Source of the DNA: an uncultured Spirochaetales bacterium
Lineage (GTDB): Bacteria > Spirochaetota > Spirochaetia > Sphaerochaetales > Sphaerochaetaceae
DNA: 35,779 bases
Direction of reading: 5' to 3'
Assembly: GCA_949297785.1 (NCBI GenBank)
Contig: CASFTW010000018.1
Coordinates: forward strand, 1 to 35,779
In this document: one piece after another, positions 17,512 through 26,286 of the stretch
Layout: the number at the start of each line of letters is the position of its first letter
Numbering within the stretch: position 1 is the first letter of the stretch
Made by a program: the position numbers and the translations under genes
Notes under the pieces: model-generated
The model's database searches: none
What the model saw: only the letters and a program-made list of their open reading frames with translations
Told to the model about the DNA's origin: nothing

Positions 17512-18504
17512 TTACTCTTCAAGCTCACCTGCAAGCTTTATCTTCCATATCTCTCTCAATGCATCAGTGTATGTAAGAACCCTCACAGTCTCACTCCATG
17601 GCATATGAGGATCTTCAATCTTTCCTTCTGCGATGCAGTTTGCGGCAGAAAGCAGTTCATACTCATAGCCGTTGACCTCATGTGTAATCTCGATTGTCTC
17701 AAGCAGAACGGGATTCCTGTCACCGGAGAAAACTTCAATCTTCTCAGGATTGTTGACATTCGTCACCTCAATATGCCCGTTAGTGCCGTATATGATTCCT
17801 TTTCTGTCGGTCACGCAGCAGGACTCTGAGTATACACTCGCCTGGGCATCGTTTTTGAATGTGATGTTGATGAAGCTCCTCTCATCAACGCCCTTCTCTG
17901 TTTTCACGCAGGTTCCGGTGAGTGTGGAAACAGGAGTACCCTCCATTGCCATGAGTGTGAAATTGAGAGGATACACACCGACATCAAGCAAAGCACCTCC
18001 GGCAAGAGACGGCTCGCTGATCCTCGGCTTCTGAATGATGGTGTAGCCAAGATTTGCAGTGATTGACTTCACATCTCCTATGCGTCCTGAATCAATAATA
18101 TCCCTGATCATCTTTCTGGAAGGCATATAGCGTGTCCATATGGCTTCAGCAACATAAAGATTCTTTTCTTTTGCAAGTGCGAAGACTTCCCTTGCCTCGG
18201 CGGCATTCACACAGAATGCCTTCTCACACAGTATGTGTTTACCGTGATTCAGGGCATCAAGCATTATTTCCTTGTGATGCGAATGAGGAGTTGCGACATA
18301 CACGATGTCAACATCAGCATCCTCATACAGTTCCTCATATGATCCATAAGCCTTCCCGATCGAGAAACGGGAGGCAAACTCCTCCGCCTTCTCTTTCGAA
18401 CGTGATGCCGCAGCTTCAATCTTCATCGCTTCAGGATAGTGGTTCATTACAGGTGCAAGCGTCGATGCGATGTTTCCGCATCCGACAATACCGATTCTCA
18501 TCAT
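17512..18504 (-). CDS. Gfo/Idh/MocA-family NAD(P)-dependent oxidoreductase
   Basis: A 330-residue sugar- or cyclitol-type dehydrogenase. The Rossmann dinucleotide motif GIVGCGNIAST starts at about residue 5. The family's second motif appears as CEKAF in place of the common EKP (residues near 92-96), with VATPHSHH before it. The C-terminal part contains the conserved GGALLDVGVYPLNF, with Asp and His/Tyr-type catalytic positions as in dihydrodiol dehydrogenase-like members. The substrate is unknown. The start codon overlaps the stop of the upstream membrane-protein gene (TGATG; two adjacent ATGs at 18504 and 18501), and an AAGGAGG lies 12-15 bases upstream. Translation is therefore probably coupled. 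Confidence 0.88.
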   Translation of the reverse strand: MMRIGIVGCGNIASTLAPVMNHYPEAMKIEAAASRSKEKAEEFASRFSIGKAYGSYEELYEDADVDIVYVATPHSHHKEIMLDALNHGKHILCEKAFCVNAAEAREVFALAKEKNLYVAEAIWTRYMPSRKMIRDIIDSGRIGDVKSITANLGYTIIQKPRISEPSLAGGALLDVGVYPLNFTLMAMEGTPVSTLTGTCVKTEKGVDERSFINITFKNDAQASVYSESCCVTDRKGIIYGTNGHIEVTNVNNPEKIEVFSGDRNPVLLETIEITHEVNGYEYELLSAANCIAEGKIEDPHMPWSETVRVLTYTDALREIWKIKLAGELEE

Positions 18505-19391
18505 CAGATATTATCCTCCTTGGTTTTGTTCTCATTTTTCATCTTCATCTTCTCGGCTTTCCTTTCAGCCTTCCTCTTCTTCGCCTCGGCTGCTTCCTTA
18601 TACTTCACTGTGGGAATGAAAAGACGGGCAAAACGCCCCTCTCCCCTGTTTTTCGAATAAAAGAAGCCGATGAAGGAAAACACAAGGGCACCTACAAAAT
18701 TGACAAACAGGTCTTTCATTGTGTCGATCAGCCCGATATCAAGATAGCCGCCGAGTCCGAGATTCGTCCCGTCGGGGAAATACACATCCGTTATACCCTC
18801 TATCGTCACCACTTTATTCGAACGTGTCACATCCAGTTCAACTGTATGAATGGTGTTTATTATAGTGTCCTTCTGCATGTCGGAACCGAAAAGCTGATCA
18901 GCAGAGAACTCGAAGAATTCCCAGCACACAGCCACCGTCATGGAGAAGCAGAAGGCGACAAAGGCAAGGAAAAACGGGGAGAGAGAGAATTTTATCTTCT
19001 CATTTCTGTTGAAAATATCACAAAGGGAAAATCCGACGGCAGCGGCAAGGAATCCTGTGATTGTATGCAGCATGGTGTCCCAGAATGGAATATTGACATA
19101 ATATGCTCTCAGTTCTCCGAGAATTTCAGCCGCATATATGAAAAGAAGGACTATTATCTCAAGTGTGTCCGGTATGTCTATATGCCAGTTGTCCTCTATG
19201 AAAGACGGAATAAGCATGAGGATAAGGGAGAGCACACAGTAGAACACATTCTCCCAGTTGCCGTTGAGTATCTGCGCGATAAGTATCACGACAACCGAAA
19301 AACGGAGTGCGAAATAAACTGCAAAAAGCGCCTTATGTTCCCTGACCCGTGTTTTAAAGCTTTCTGTATGGATTCTTTCCCTTTTCGCCAT
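18504..19391 (-). CDS. YjdF/DUF2238-like integral membrane protein
   Basis: A 295-residue protein with about six transmembrane segments and a highly basic tail from about residue 265 (repeated KK/RK/AEK, coiled-coil-like). The pattern WDTMLHTITGF, then VCWEFFEFSADQLFG, then DTMKDLFVNFVGAL resembles the YjdF/DUF2238 membrane family, whose conserved His, Glu and Asp residues sit in these helices. The family has no established activity. I prefer the ATG at 19391 (MAKRERIH); the frame could extend to a TTG at 19406. Neither start has a strong ribosome-binding site. The downstream oxidoreductase overlaps it. Confidence 0.7.
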   Translation of the reverse strand: MAKRERIHTESFKTRVREHKALFAVYFALRFSVVVILIAQILNGNWENVFYCVLSLILMLIPSFIEDNWHIDIPDTLEIIVLLFIYAAEILGELRAYYVNIPFWDTMLHTITGFLAAAVGFSLCDIFNRNEKIKFSLSPFFLAFVAFCFSMTVAVCWEFFEFSADQLFGSDMQKDTIINTIHTVELDVTRSNKVVTIEGITDVYFPDGTNLGLGGYLDIGLIDTMKDLFVNFVGALVFSFIGFFYSKNRGEGRFARLFIPTVKYKEAAEAKKRKAERKAEKMKMKNENKTKEDNI

Positions 19392-19472
19392 AAGTGAATC
19401 ATACAATCTTTTTCTGTCTGTGACAAACTTAAGAAATCATATTATATTATTTCAGGAAAACAGGAGATGCTT

Positions 19473-20786
19473 ATGGATCTTATCAATACTTATAAAACAT
19501 TCCTCGACAGGGGAAAAACGGAAAGGGAATGCGTGAGCGTGTCTCTTGAGCTTGCGGAAAAAGCCGGATTCAGGGACATCTGCACATATGAATCCCTCAA
19601 GAGCGGCGACAAGGTATACGTTGTCAACAAGGATAAGTCAGTTGCCCTTTTCATCATCGGACGCAAGAGCCTTCAGGAGGGCATCAACTTCGTGACGGCA
19701 CACATCGACTCACCCCGCCTCGATCTGAAAATGAAGCCTGTGTATGAGAAAGACGGAGTTGTCTATCTCAATACCCATTACTACGGTGGCATCAAGAAGT
19801 ATCAGTGGGTGACCATGCCGCTTGCCCTTCACGGCGTCGTGTTCAGAAAAGACGGAAGCAGCGTGAACATCTGCATCGGTGAAGACGAAGACGGCCCTTC
19901 CTTCTGCATCAGCGACATTCTTCCCCACATGGCCCAGGACCAGATGAAAAAAGGTGCTTCAGAATTCATCGACGGCGAAAACCTCGATATCGTTGCAGGC
20001 CTCAACCTCAAGGAAGGTGATGAGAAAGACGGAGGAAAGAATGAAATCCTCAGGATCATCGAAAAAGAGTACAAGATAAATGAAGAGGATTTTCTTTCCG
20101 CTGAAATCGAAGTCGTTCCTGCCGGAAGATCCCGTTCTCTCGGCTTCGACAGTTCAATGGTCATGGCTTACGGCCAGGACGACAGGGTATGTGCATACAC
20201 TGCCCTTCAGGCTGTACTCGACAGCAGCAGCGATCTTGAGACAACAGCATGCACCCTGCTTGTGGACAAGGAGGAAATCGGTTCTGTCGGAGCAACCGGA
20301 ATGGACAGTGAGCTTCTTCCAAACATGGTCAGTGAAGTCATGGACAAGGCAGGCGAATATTCATCCCTTGCACTCAGACGCTGTCTGAGAAAATCACACA
20401 TGCTCTCAAGTGATGTCACTGCAGCATACGATCCACTCAACGGAGAACTCTATGACAGGATGAATGCATCATTCATGACAAAAGGTGTTTCCTTTGAAAA
20501 GTATACGGGAAGCAGAGGAAAAAGCGGTTCAAGCGATGCATGTCCCGAATTCATTGCCAAACTAAGGAAGACCCTTGACGATGCCGGAGTGAAATACCAG
20601 ATGAATGAAATGTCAAAGGTTGATGTCGGTGGCGGCGGTACAATCGCAAAGTTCGCTGCACACTACGGCATGGATGTCATTGACTGCGGAGTCTGCGTGC
20701 TTTCAATGCACAGTCCGTGGGAAATCACAGCTGTGAAGGATATCGAAAGCGCATACAGTGCCTACAAGGCATTCTTTGCTGACTGA
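19473..20786 (+). CDS. M18-family metallo-aminopeptidase
   Basis: A 437-residue cytosolic aminopeptidase of family M18 (DAP/LAP4 type), which removes N-terminal residues, typically acidic or leucine, from peptides. Conserved di-zinc motifs are AHIDSPR (His77, Asp79), YGQDDRVCAY, the DKEEIGS glutamate pair and the C-terminal VLSMHSPWE histidine. I place the start at the ATG at 19473, since AGGAG at 19462-19466 directly abuts the ATG at 19467 (zero spacing) but gives a normal six-base gap to 19473. It is a single-gene unit with its own terminator. Peptide salvage could complement the adjacent cell-wall sugar locus, but that link is speculative. Confidence 0.92.
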   Translation: MDLINTYKTFLDRGKTERECVSVSLELAEKAGFRDICTYESLKSGDKVYVVNKDKSVALFIIGRKSLQEGINFVTAHIDSPRLDLKMKPVYEKDGVVYLNTHYYGGIKKYQWVTMPLALHGVVFRKDGSSVNICIGEDEDGPSFCISDILPHMAQDQMKKGASEFIDGENLDIVAGLNLKEGDEKDGGKNEILRIIEKEYKINEEDFLSAEIEVVPAGRSRSLGFDSSMVMAYGQDDRVCAYTALQAVLDSSSDLETTACTLLVDKEEIGSVGATGMDSELLPNMVSEVMDKAGEYSSLALRRCLRKSHMLSSDVTAAYDPLNGELYDRMNASFMTKGVSFEKYTGSRGKSGSSDACPEFIAKLRKTLDDAGVKYQMNEMSKVDVGGGGTIAKFAAHYGMDVIDCGVCVLSMHSPWEITAVKDIESAYSAYKAFFAD

Positions 20787-20814
20787 AAAAACAGAAAACA
20801 TCTGTCGTAAAACA

Positions 20815-20857
20815 ATCAGGAGCCGTTCTCAATGCAATTGCGGCTCCTGATTTTTTT
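20815..20857 (+). terminator. Rho-independent terminator of the aminopeptidase gene
   Basis: A perfect 10-base stem TCAGGAGCCG / CGGCTCCTGA (20816-20825, 20841-20850) with a 15-base loop, followed by seven Ts. It separates the aminopeptidase from anmK. Confidence 0.92.
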
Positions 20858-20878
20858 ATAACTGTACAGACAATACAA

Positions 20879-20893
20879 TGGTATAATCTCATC
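20879..20893 (+). promoter_or_regulatory. Extended -10 promoter placing the start site at the anmK ATG
   Basis: TGGTATAAT (extended -10, consensus TATAAT at 20882-20887) is followed by exactly six bases and then the anmK ATG. No convincing -35 and no Shine-Dalgarno are present. Transcription should start at or within a base of the ATG, predicting a leaderless mRNA. Confidence 0.7.
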
Positions 20894-22087
20894 ATGAAGA
20901 AAATACAGGAGTTAAGGAACAAGAAATCCAGGCTGTGTATCGGCCTCATGAGCGGCACTTCTCTTGACGGTATAGATGCCGTTATGGTCAGAATCACCGG
21001 TCATGGCATACAGACTGAAATCAATGAGGAAAAGTTCAAAACATATCCATACCCTTCAAAAGTAAGACAAAGACTTTTGGAAATAGTTGAAAACAATACA
21101 TTATGCATTGAAGAAGTCTGCAAAATGAACTTTTTATTAGGCAATCTGTTTGCCGATGCGGCACTGAAACTTATCAATGAGTGTGGATATACACCAGCAG
21201 ATATAGATCTTATAGGAAGTCACGGTCAGACATTATGGCATGCTCCCGTAAAAGAAAACTATCTGGGATTCGACATAAGCTCAACTCTGCAACTTGGAGA
21301 AGGCGCAGTAATTGCGGAAAAAACAAAATCACTCACGATAAGTGATTTCAGAGTACGTGACGTTGCGGCAGGAGGCCAGGGTGCGCCTCTCGTTCCCTAT
21401 ACGGAATATCTGCTGTATGGAGGGAAAGAACATAATGTATGTCTCCTAAACCTTGGAGGAATAGCCAATATAACAATCCTTGAAAAGGATGCACCACTCA
21501 GCAAGCTTATTGCGTTTGATACAGGTCCTGCAAATATGCTCATTGATAAAGCAGTTTCAATTCTGACAGGCGGAATACATACATATGACAAAGACGGGGA
21601 AATGGCTTCTGCAGGTAAATTCAGTGCAGATCTTTTCAGCTTCATATGTGAAAATGACAATTACACATTCTCACCTCCTCCGAAAACAACAGGCAGAGAA
21701 AAATACAGTGCTTCTTATGCCAGCAAAATCCTTAACTATGCAAAATGGCATGCAATAAGTGATAATGATGTTATAAGAACACTGAGTGAATATACAGCCT
21801 GGACTGTCGCCTATTCCATAGAACATTACAGCCCTGTTAAAATCGATACTCTGATAGTCAATGGCGGAGGCGCTTCCAATCCTGCAATCATGGCTGCATT
21901 AAAAGAGAAATGCAGGGGATGCACAGTCATGACAGGCTGGCAGGCTGGTATAAATCCAGATGCAAAAGAGGCAACTGCATTTGCAATACTTGCAAACGAA
22001 GCTCTGTTCGAATCGGAAAACAATGCACTGGGGGCAACAGGTGCGGAACATCAGGTTGTAATGGGAAAATTCAATTTCGGCTGTTGA
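20894..22087 (+). CDS. anmK: Anhydro-N-acetylmuramic acid kinase
   Basis: A 397-residue AnmK. It hydrolytically opens the 1,6-anhydro ring and phosphorylates anhydroMurNAc to MurNAc-6-phosphate in the cytoplasm, acting on the sugar released from lytic-transglycosylase products. Signatures are GLMSGTSLDGIDAV (17-30), GSHGQT, QGAPLVP, LLNLGGIANI, AFDTGPANMLID and PPKTTGRE, all standard for the family. It has no ribosome-binding site and a -10 element six bases before ATG. Its 3' end overlaps the convergent hydrolase gene by 17 bases. Its product is the substrate of MurQ, encoded within the same locus, so the two should act in series. Confidence 0.96.
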   Translation: MKKIQELRNKKSRLCIGLMSGTSLDGIDAVMVRITGHGIQTEINEEKFKTYPYPSKVRQRLLEIVENNTLCIEEVCKMNFLLGNLFADAALKLINECGYTPADIDLIGSHGQTLWHAPVKENYLGFDISSTLQLGEGAVIAEKTKSLTISDFRVRDVAAGGQGAPLVPYTEYLLYGGKEHNVCLLNLGGIANITILEKDAPLSKLIAFDTGPANMLIDKAVSILTGGIHTYDKDGEMASAGKFSADLFSFICENDNYTFSPPPKTTGREKYSASYASKILNYAKWHAISDNDVIRTLSEYTAWTVAYSIEHYSPVKIDTLIVNGGGASNPAIMAALKEKCRGCTVMTGWQAGINPDAKEATAFAILANEALFESENNALGATGAEHQVVMGKFNFGC

Positions 22088-22772
22088 AATAGCCTTCAAG
22101 GCATTTCCTTATAAAAGGAGTGCCTTCATCGTACAGTATGGCATGAGTGCTGTCACTACTTATTACAACAGGGAAAGCCAGTTTTTTTAGAACAGATTCG
22201 GCCTTGTCGCAGTCAATGACAGGATCTTTTTTCCCCAGAAATGCTATCCCTGATGAAAAATCACCCTCACATTCACATGCTTTTTTTATGATCTTTTCCA
22301 GTACAGTGTTTTCATGTGTTCTGCTGTAAAATCTTATTACTTCCAAATCTTCATCATCACACATCGCTTTGAGTCTCGGATTTATTTCAGCTTGAGCTTC
22401 TTTTCCTGTTACTTCTCTTTCTCTCAGGCTGAGTGCCGGAGCAAAAAGTATAACTTTTTCAACCGGTATCAATGATGAAATAATGACAGATAAAGCTCCG
22501 CCCATTGAATACCCCGCAAGAGACACTGATTCATATCCTCGGCTTCTTTTACGGATGAAATCAATACAGGAACCTACATAGTCCTCAATTCCGGTTACCT
22601 TCTCATACGACATGTAATCCGCCTGATGTCCCGGATACGGGACAGAAACCAGATCCCCTTTAAATAGATCCAGCACTCCATAAAAGGCACCAGGACCACC
22701 TTGATGCCCGTTAAGGAAAAAAGTAATGCATTTTGACGAGTTATCAATATCGAAATGTGAAAAGAATTTCAT
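22071..22772 (-). CDS. Alpha/beta hydrolase, last gene of the salvage operon
   Basis: A 233-residue alpha/beta-hydrolase-fold protein without a signal peptide. The nucleophile elbow is GYSMGG (Ser89), the likely acid Asp183 (GKKDPVID) and the likely base His210 (DSTHAILYD), so the triad looks complete. I start at 22772, where AAAGGA lies at proper spacing; the frame can extend to a TTG at 22796 inside the upstream permease gene. It begins four bases after the permease stop, so it belongs to the operon. The substrate is unknown. Given its neighbours, an esterase on acylated or O-acetylated cell-wall sugars is an attractive but unproven idea. Confidence 0.8.
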   Translation of the reverse strand: MKFFSHFDIDNSSKCITFFLNGHQGGPGAFYGVLDLFKGDLVSVPYPGHQADYMSYEKVTGIEDYVGSCIDFIRKRSRGYESVSLAGYSMGGALSVIISSLIPVEKVILFAPALSLREREVTGKEAQAEINPRLKAMCDDEDLEVIRFYSRTHENTVLEKIIKKACECEGDFSSGIAFLGKKDPVIDCDKAESVLKKLAFPVVISSDSTHAILYDEGTPFIRKCLEGYFNSRN

Positions 22773-22776
22773 TTGA

Positions 22777-23649
22777 TTATCCTTTGACTGAGCCAACCAT
22801 CACGCCTTTGACGAAATATTTCTGGAGGAACGGATATACCATTATAATCGGAAGTGTTGAAACCAGAATTACGGCACACTTAATAGACATTGAAAGAGAT
22901 GCAGTATCAGAAGAAGTTCCGCTGGAGCCAGCAATCTGAGTGGTACCATTTACTATATTTCTCAGATAAAGCATTACCGGGTACTGACTGCTCTTGAGAT
23001 ATATAAGAGAATTAAACCAGTCATTCCAAAAGAAAACGGCAGTATACAAACTGATTGTAGCGATTCCTGCACCTGAAAGAGGGAGTACAATCTTCAGGAG
23101 AACACCGGTATATGATAATCCGTCTATAATAGCCGCCTCCTCAATATCATTTGGAATAGATTTGAAAAAATTGATGAGAAGGATCAGGTTGAACTGGTTA
23201 ATAGCAAAAGGAATCAATATTGCAAATCTGGTATTTACCATATGAAGGGAACTGATCAGCAGATAGTTCGGGATCATTCCTCCGGAAAAAAACATACTGA
23301 ATATTACAAACTTCATTACAATCTTCTGCCCTTTGAGGAATGTTTTTGAAAGTGGATAGGCAAAAAGAGTCATCATAATAAGCGAAATAAGCGTACCGGC
23401 AATAGTGTAAAATATAGTGTTACCATATGCCCTGAAAAAATTAGGATAAGCGAATATCTGCTCAAATGCCTCAAGGCTAAATCCTACAGGGTGAATAAAA
23501 ACCTCACCATTTACAACAGCAACCGGATCCGATAATGAAACAGAAATGATATACAGAAATGGCACTAGACATACTATCAGAACCAACAGCATGAAAAGAT
23601 AGATCACTGTTTTGTAAATTATATTTCCAAGTGTCTTGTATTCTCTCAT
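22777..23649 (-). CDS. ABC sugar transporter permease, LplC/YtcP type
   Basis: A 290-residue inner-membrane permease with about six helices. The EAA loop that contacts the ATPase is visible as EEAAIIDGLSYTGVLLKIVLP near residue 190. The sequence FSGGMIPNYLLISSL and the C-terminal KYFVKGVMVGSVKG are typical of the LplC/YtcP branch of carbohydrate ABC permeases (CUT1). With the preceding permease and the binding protein it would form an importer. No ATPase gene accompanies them, which is normal for this branch because a shared MsmX-like ATPase is encoded elsewhere. It lies 11 bases after its partner permease. Confidence 0.93.
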   Translation of the reverse strand: MREYKTLGNIIYKTVIYLFMLLVLIVCLVPFLYIISVSLSDPVAVVNGEVFIHPVGFSLEAFEQIFAYPNFFRAYGNTIFYTIAGTLISLIMMTLFAYPLSKTFLKGQKIVMKFVIFSMFFSGGMIPNYLLISSLHMVNTRFAILIPFAINQFNLILLINFFKSIPNDIEEAAIIDGLSYTGVLLKIVLPLSGAGIATISLYTAVFFWNDWFNSLIYLKSSQYPVMLYLRNIVNGTTQIAGSSGTSSDTASLSMSIKCAVILVSTLPIIMVYPFLQKYFVKGVMVGSVKG

Positions 23650-23660
23650 CTATGGCCTCC

Positions 23661-24608
23661 TCAGTAAATGCTTTCACCTGTCAGACGCTTGGACAGATAA
23701 TTTGAACTTGAAACGAGAATCACCCCAATGATACCAGTGAACAATCCTATTGCCGTTGCATAAGAGTAATTCTGGTTTGCAAGTCCTGTACGATAAATCA
23801 AAGTATCAAGAATATCAGATACTCCACTGTTTGCAGGTGTATACATCAGGAGCACTTTCTCATATCCAAGAGACAGAAGGCGTCCCACATTCATAATAAG
23901 CATTATCATGATTGTCGGCATAATTGAGGGAATTGTTACATACCATATCTGCTGGAAATGCCCCGCACCGTCTATTACCGCGGCTTCATACATATCCTGT
24001 GGAATTGATGTTATTGCCGCCAGATATATAATTGCTGTCCAGCCTGTGAACTGCCATGTGTCAAGCAGAATATATATGACACGGAAATACTTCGGATCAT
24101 TCATAAAATAAATCGGTTCCATTCCAAGGACATCTTTAATGAATTTATTCACGATCCCGGAAGAAGGTGACAATAATTCACCTACAATTGCAATAACAAC
24201 GACAGTTGACACAAAACGAGGCATATAGGACACAGTCTGGATTGCTTTCTTATATCCTACTGCATTTATTTCATTTAAAAGAACTGCAAAAATAATCGGT
24301 ATAGGAAAATTGATGACCAGATTCAGAAGTGCAAGAACAAGCGTGTTCTTAAACGCAGACCAGAATGCAGGGTCTTTGAAAAAGCGTTCAAAATAAAGGA
24401 ATCCGACCCACTCGGTCCCCCATGCACTGCGACCGGGACGATAGCGGCGGAAAGCAAGTATATTTCCAAACATAGGAGCATATTTGAAAATAACGAAATA
24501 TATGACAGGTACCAGCATCATCAAATACAGATGCCAGTATTTCCCGAGATATTTTTTCAATGGTGTTTTATTTGTTTCAAGGAGCTTGTCCGTCTCTTTT
24601 TTTCTCAT
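23661..24608 (-). CDS. ABC sugar transporter permease, LplB/YteP type
   Basis: A 315-residue permease of the LplB/YteP group with a cytoplasmic N-terminus and about six helices. Characteristic segments are FKYAPMFGNILAF, SYMPRFVSTVVV and the EAA loop YEAAVIDGAGHFQQIWYVTIP. It ends with the family's usual LSKRLTGESIY. I take the ATG at 24608; a TTG one codon earlier also reads in frame. AAGGAGG lies upstream. The gene follows the binding-protein gene after about 120 bases that contain a terminator-like hairpin and a second inverted repeat, so its expression is probably lower than that of the binding protein. Confidence 0.93.
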   Translation of the reverse strand: MRKKETDKLLETNKTPLKKYLGKYWHLYLMMLVPVIYFVIFKYAPMFGNILAFRRYRPGRSAWGTEWVGFLYFERFFKDPAFWSAFKNTLVLALLNLVINFPIPIIFAVLLNEINAVGYKKAIQTVSYMPRFVSTVVVIAIVGELLSPSSGIVNKFIKDVLGMEPIYFMNDPKYFRVIYILLDTWQFTGWTAIIYLAAITSIPQDMYEAAVIDGAGHFQQIWYVTIPSIMPTIMIMLIMNVGRLLSLGYEKVLLMYTPANSGVSDILDTLIYRTGLANQNYSYATAIGLFTGIIGVILVSSSNYLSKRLTGESIY

Positions 24609-24638
24609 CAAATACTGCCCTCCTTATATTTCGTACCC

Positions 24639-24674
24639 ATTTCCTTTAGGAAACATGTGTTTCTTATAGGAAAT
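24639..24674 (-). repeat. Imperfect inverted repeat in the permease leader
   Basis: Arms of 16 bases (ATTTCCTTTAGGAAAC and its partner, 14 of 16 paired) around a 4-base loop ATGT. It sits between the binding-protein terminator and the permease ribosome-binding site. It could be an operator, or a stem-loop that stabilises the 5' end of a processed permease mRNA. Confidence 0.6.
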
Positions 24675-24685
24675 GAATAAGAAGA

Positions 24686-24718
24686 AAACGAAAAAGGAGT
24701 GCCGTTTTCCGGCACTCC
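24686..24718 (-). terminator. Attenuating terminator after the binding-protein gene
   Basis: A perfect 9-base stem GGAGTGCCG / CGGCACTCC with a 5-base loop, followed on the minus strand by TTTTTCGTTTTC. It lies about 12 bases after the binding-protein stop and in front of the permease genes. This is a common arrangement giving more binding protein than permease. Confidence 0.88.
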
Positions 24719-24729
24719 CCGGATTTCAT

Positions 24730-26268
24730 TTAAAGATTTGCATTATACAGCTCAAGCATTTGATCGATGCCGAGATTTTTCATTTCAGCCACATATGCAT
24801 CCCAGTCTGTTTCTATGGACTTTGCGCCAGTGAGGAATGCATCGTTCCATCTTTCCCATGTGTCTGCAAGAGGAGTCATAAGAGAATTGACGGTTTCAGC
24901 ATCAAGATCATTGAAGCTCGGTGTCGGAGGAGTATTCTGAATAACATCTCCCATTGCTTCCACCTGTGCATTGATTTCGCTGTAACGCTCATCGTACTTT
25001 GTCATTTCTCTCTTATTGACCCATACCATCTGTGTTACATCTGAGCCGCAGCCATATTCCTGCTGCATTGCTTTGTAAACACCTCTTTCATCGTTCTGAA
25101 GTTCTTCCTTATAGACAACCTCACCGTCAACGATATCATACGTAACACCCTCTACACCGAGACACCAGATTTCAGCGGCTTCTTCCGAGAAGAAGATTTC
25201 ATCAATTTTCCTGACAATCTGCTCAAAATTCTTGCTTTCTGCTGTCTTTGCAGGGAAGATAATACCGTTTGCTGTCTTTGTCTTAGGCTGGCTATGTGCA
25301 CCGGCAGGACCTTCAAGAGCAGGATACATATCAAGGTCAAAACCCTCGATGGAAGATGCATTCTCAATTCCGCCAAGCTGATCATAATATGCCCATGTTG
25401 CCATTGACATTCCTGTAGCCATCTTGTTGGTGAATCTTGTATCATCAATCGGATCTGCCATTTCAGGATCAAGAAGACCTTCAGCATAGAGTTTATGCAT
25501 GTATGTGATATATGTTTTATACTCTTCGGAAATTGCACCTGCGAAGTATTCTTCATTTTCATAATCCCATGAGAGTACATATGAACCACTGGAACTGTTC
25601 TTGCCGAGAGAAATTCCAAAAGACGGCATTGTGAAACGGTAAAGGACTCTAGGTCCGACAAGAATTGTCAATGGATATGAATCCGGATTATGTTCTTTGA
25701 AAACTTTGAGGACTTCATAGAATTCATCAAATGTCGTAGGTACTTCAAGTCCGTATTCTTCAAGCAGATCCTTTCTGAGAATAAGACCGCCATCGTAGAA
25801 AGGAACATCAAAAAGCCCGGGGAGGCTGTATCTCTTACCGTCCGACAGGTTAAGCGCCTCCACTTCATCTTCAAGACCAAATTCTTCTACCCTTGCATTA
25901 AAATTAGGTGTCCATTCCGAATAATCGGAAATAGGAACTATTGCACCATTCAGGGCAAGAGAGGCATTCTCACCTGTAATCGACTGATACAGAATCACAT
26001 CAGGCGCATTATTATAAGTATTCAATGCAAGTGACACCTTTGTCTGATAATCAGCAATCGGAATGATCTCAAACTCAAGATCCACATTGAACCTTTCCTC
26101 AATCGTTTTAACTGTAAGCCAGTCATCTCTGAAAGGCAGTGTGGCATTATCTGAATAATAGAGAGAAATCTTAAGCGGACCATCTCCTGAAGTACTTTCA
26201 GACGAACCACCAGCAAACAATGACAGTGCAACTGTCAACACCAGTAAAACTGAAAATAGTTTTTTCAT
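24730..26268 (-). CDS. Extracellular solute-binding protein, LplA/YtcQ type
   Basis: A 512-residue family 1 (carbohydrate) solute-binding protein that captures the substrate for the two following permeases. The signal peptide MKKLFSVLLVLTVALSLFAGG is followed by a Ser/Gly linker. The position where a lipobox cysteine is expected is empty, so it should be cleaved by type I peptidase and remain soluble in the periplasm, or be retained by its signal sequence. The mature region starts LKISLYYSDNATLPF, and large LplA-like proteins of this kind usually bind oligosaccharides. An AAGGAG site precedes the ATG, and the gene follows murQ by 18 bases. The ligand is inferred to be a MurNAc/GlcNAc-containing sugar from context only. 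Confidence 0.92.
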   Translation of the reverse strand: MKKLFSVLLVLTVALSLFAGGSSESTSGDGPLKISLYYSDNATLPFRDDWLTVKTIEERFNVDLEFEIIPIADYQTKVSLALNTYNNAPDVILYQSITGENASLALNGAIVPISDYSEWTPNFNARVEEFGLEDEVEALNLSDGKRYSLPGLFDVPFYDGGLILRKDLLEEYGLEVPTTFDEFYEVLKVFKEHNPDSYPLTILVGPRVLYRFTMPSFGISLGKNSSSGSYVLSWDYENEEYFAGAISEEYKTYITYMHKLYAEGLLDPEMADPIDDTRFTNKMATGMSMATWAYYDQLGGIENASSIEGFDLDMYPALEGPAGAHSQPKTKTANGIIFPAKTAESKNFEQIVRKIDEIFFSEEAAEIWCLGVEGVTYDIVDGEVVYKEELQNDERGVYKAMQQEYGCGSDVTQMVWVNKREMTKYDERYSEINAQVEAMGDVIQNTPPTPSFNDLDAETVNSLMTPLADTWERWNDAFLTGAKSIETDWDAYVAEMKNLGIDQMLELYNANL

Positions 26269-26286
26269 TTTTGTCTCCTTTTATTT

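Noticed and set aside
18132-19397. 421-codon open frame on the plus strand opposite the oxidoreductase and membrane-protein genes
   Set aside because: It runs antisense across two well-supported coupled genes, has no ribosome-binding site or recognisable domain, and has an odd His/Cys/Arg-rich composition typical of shadow frames.
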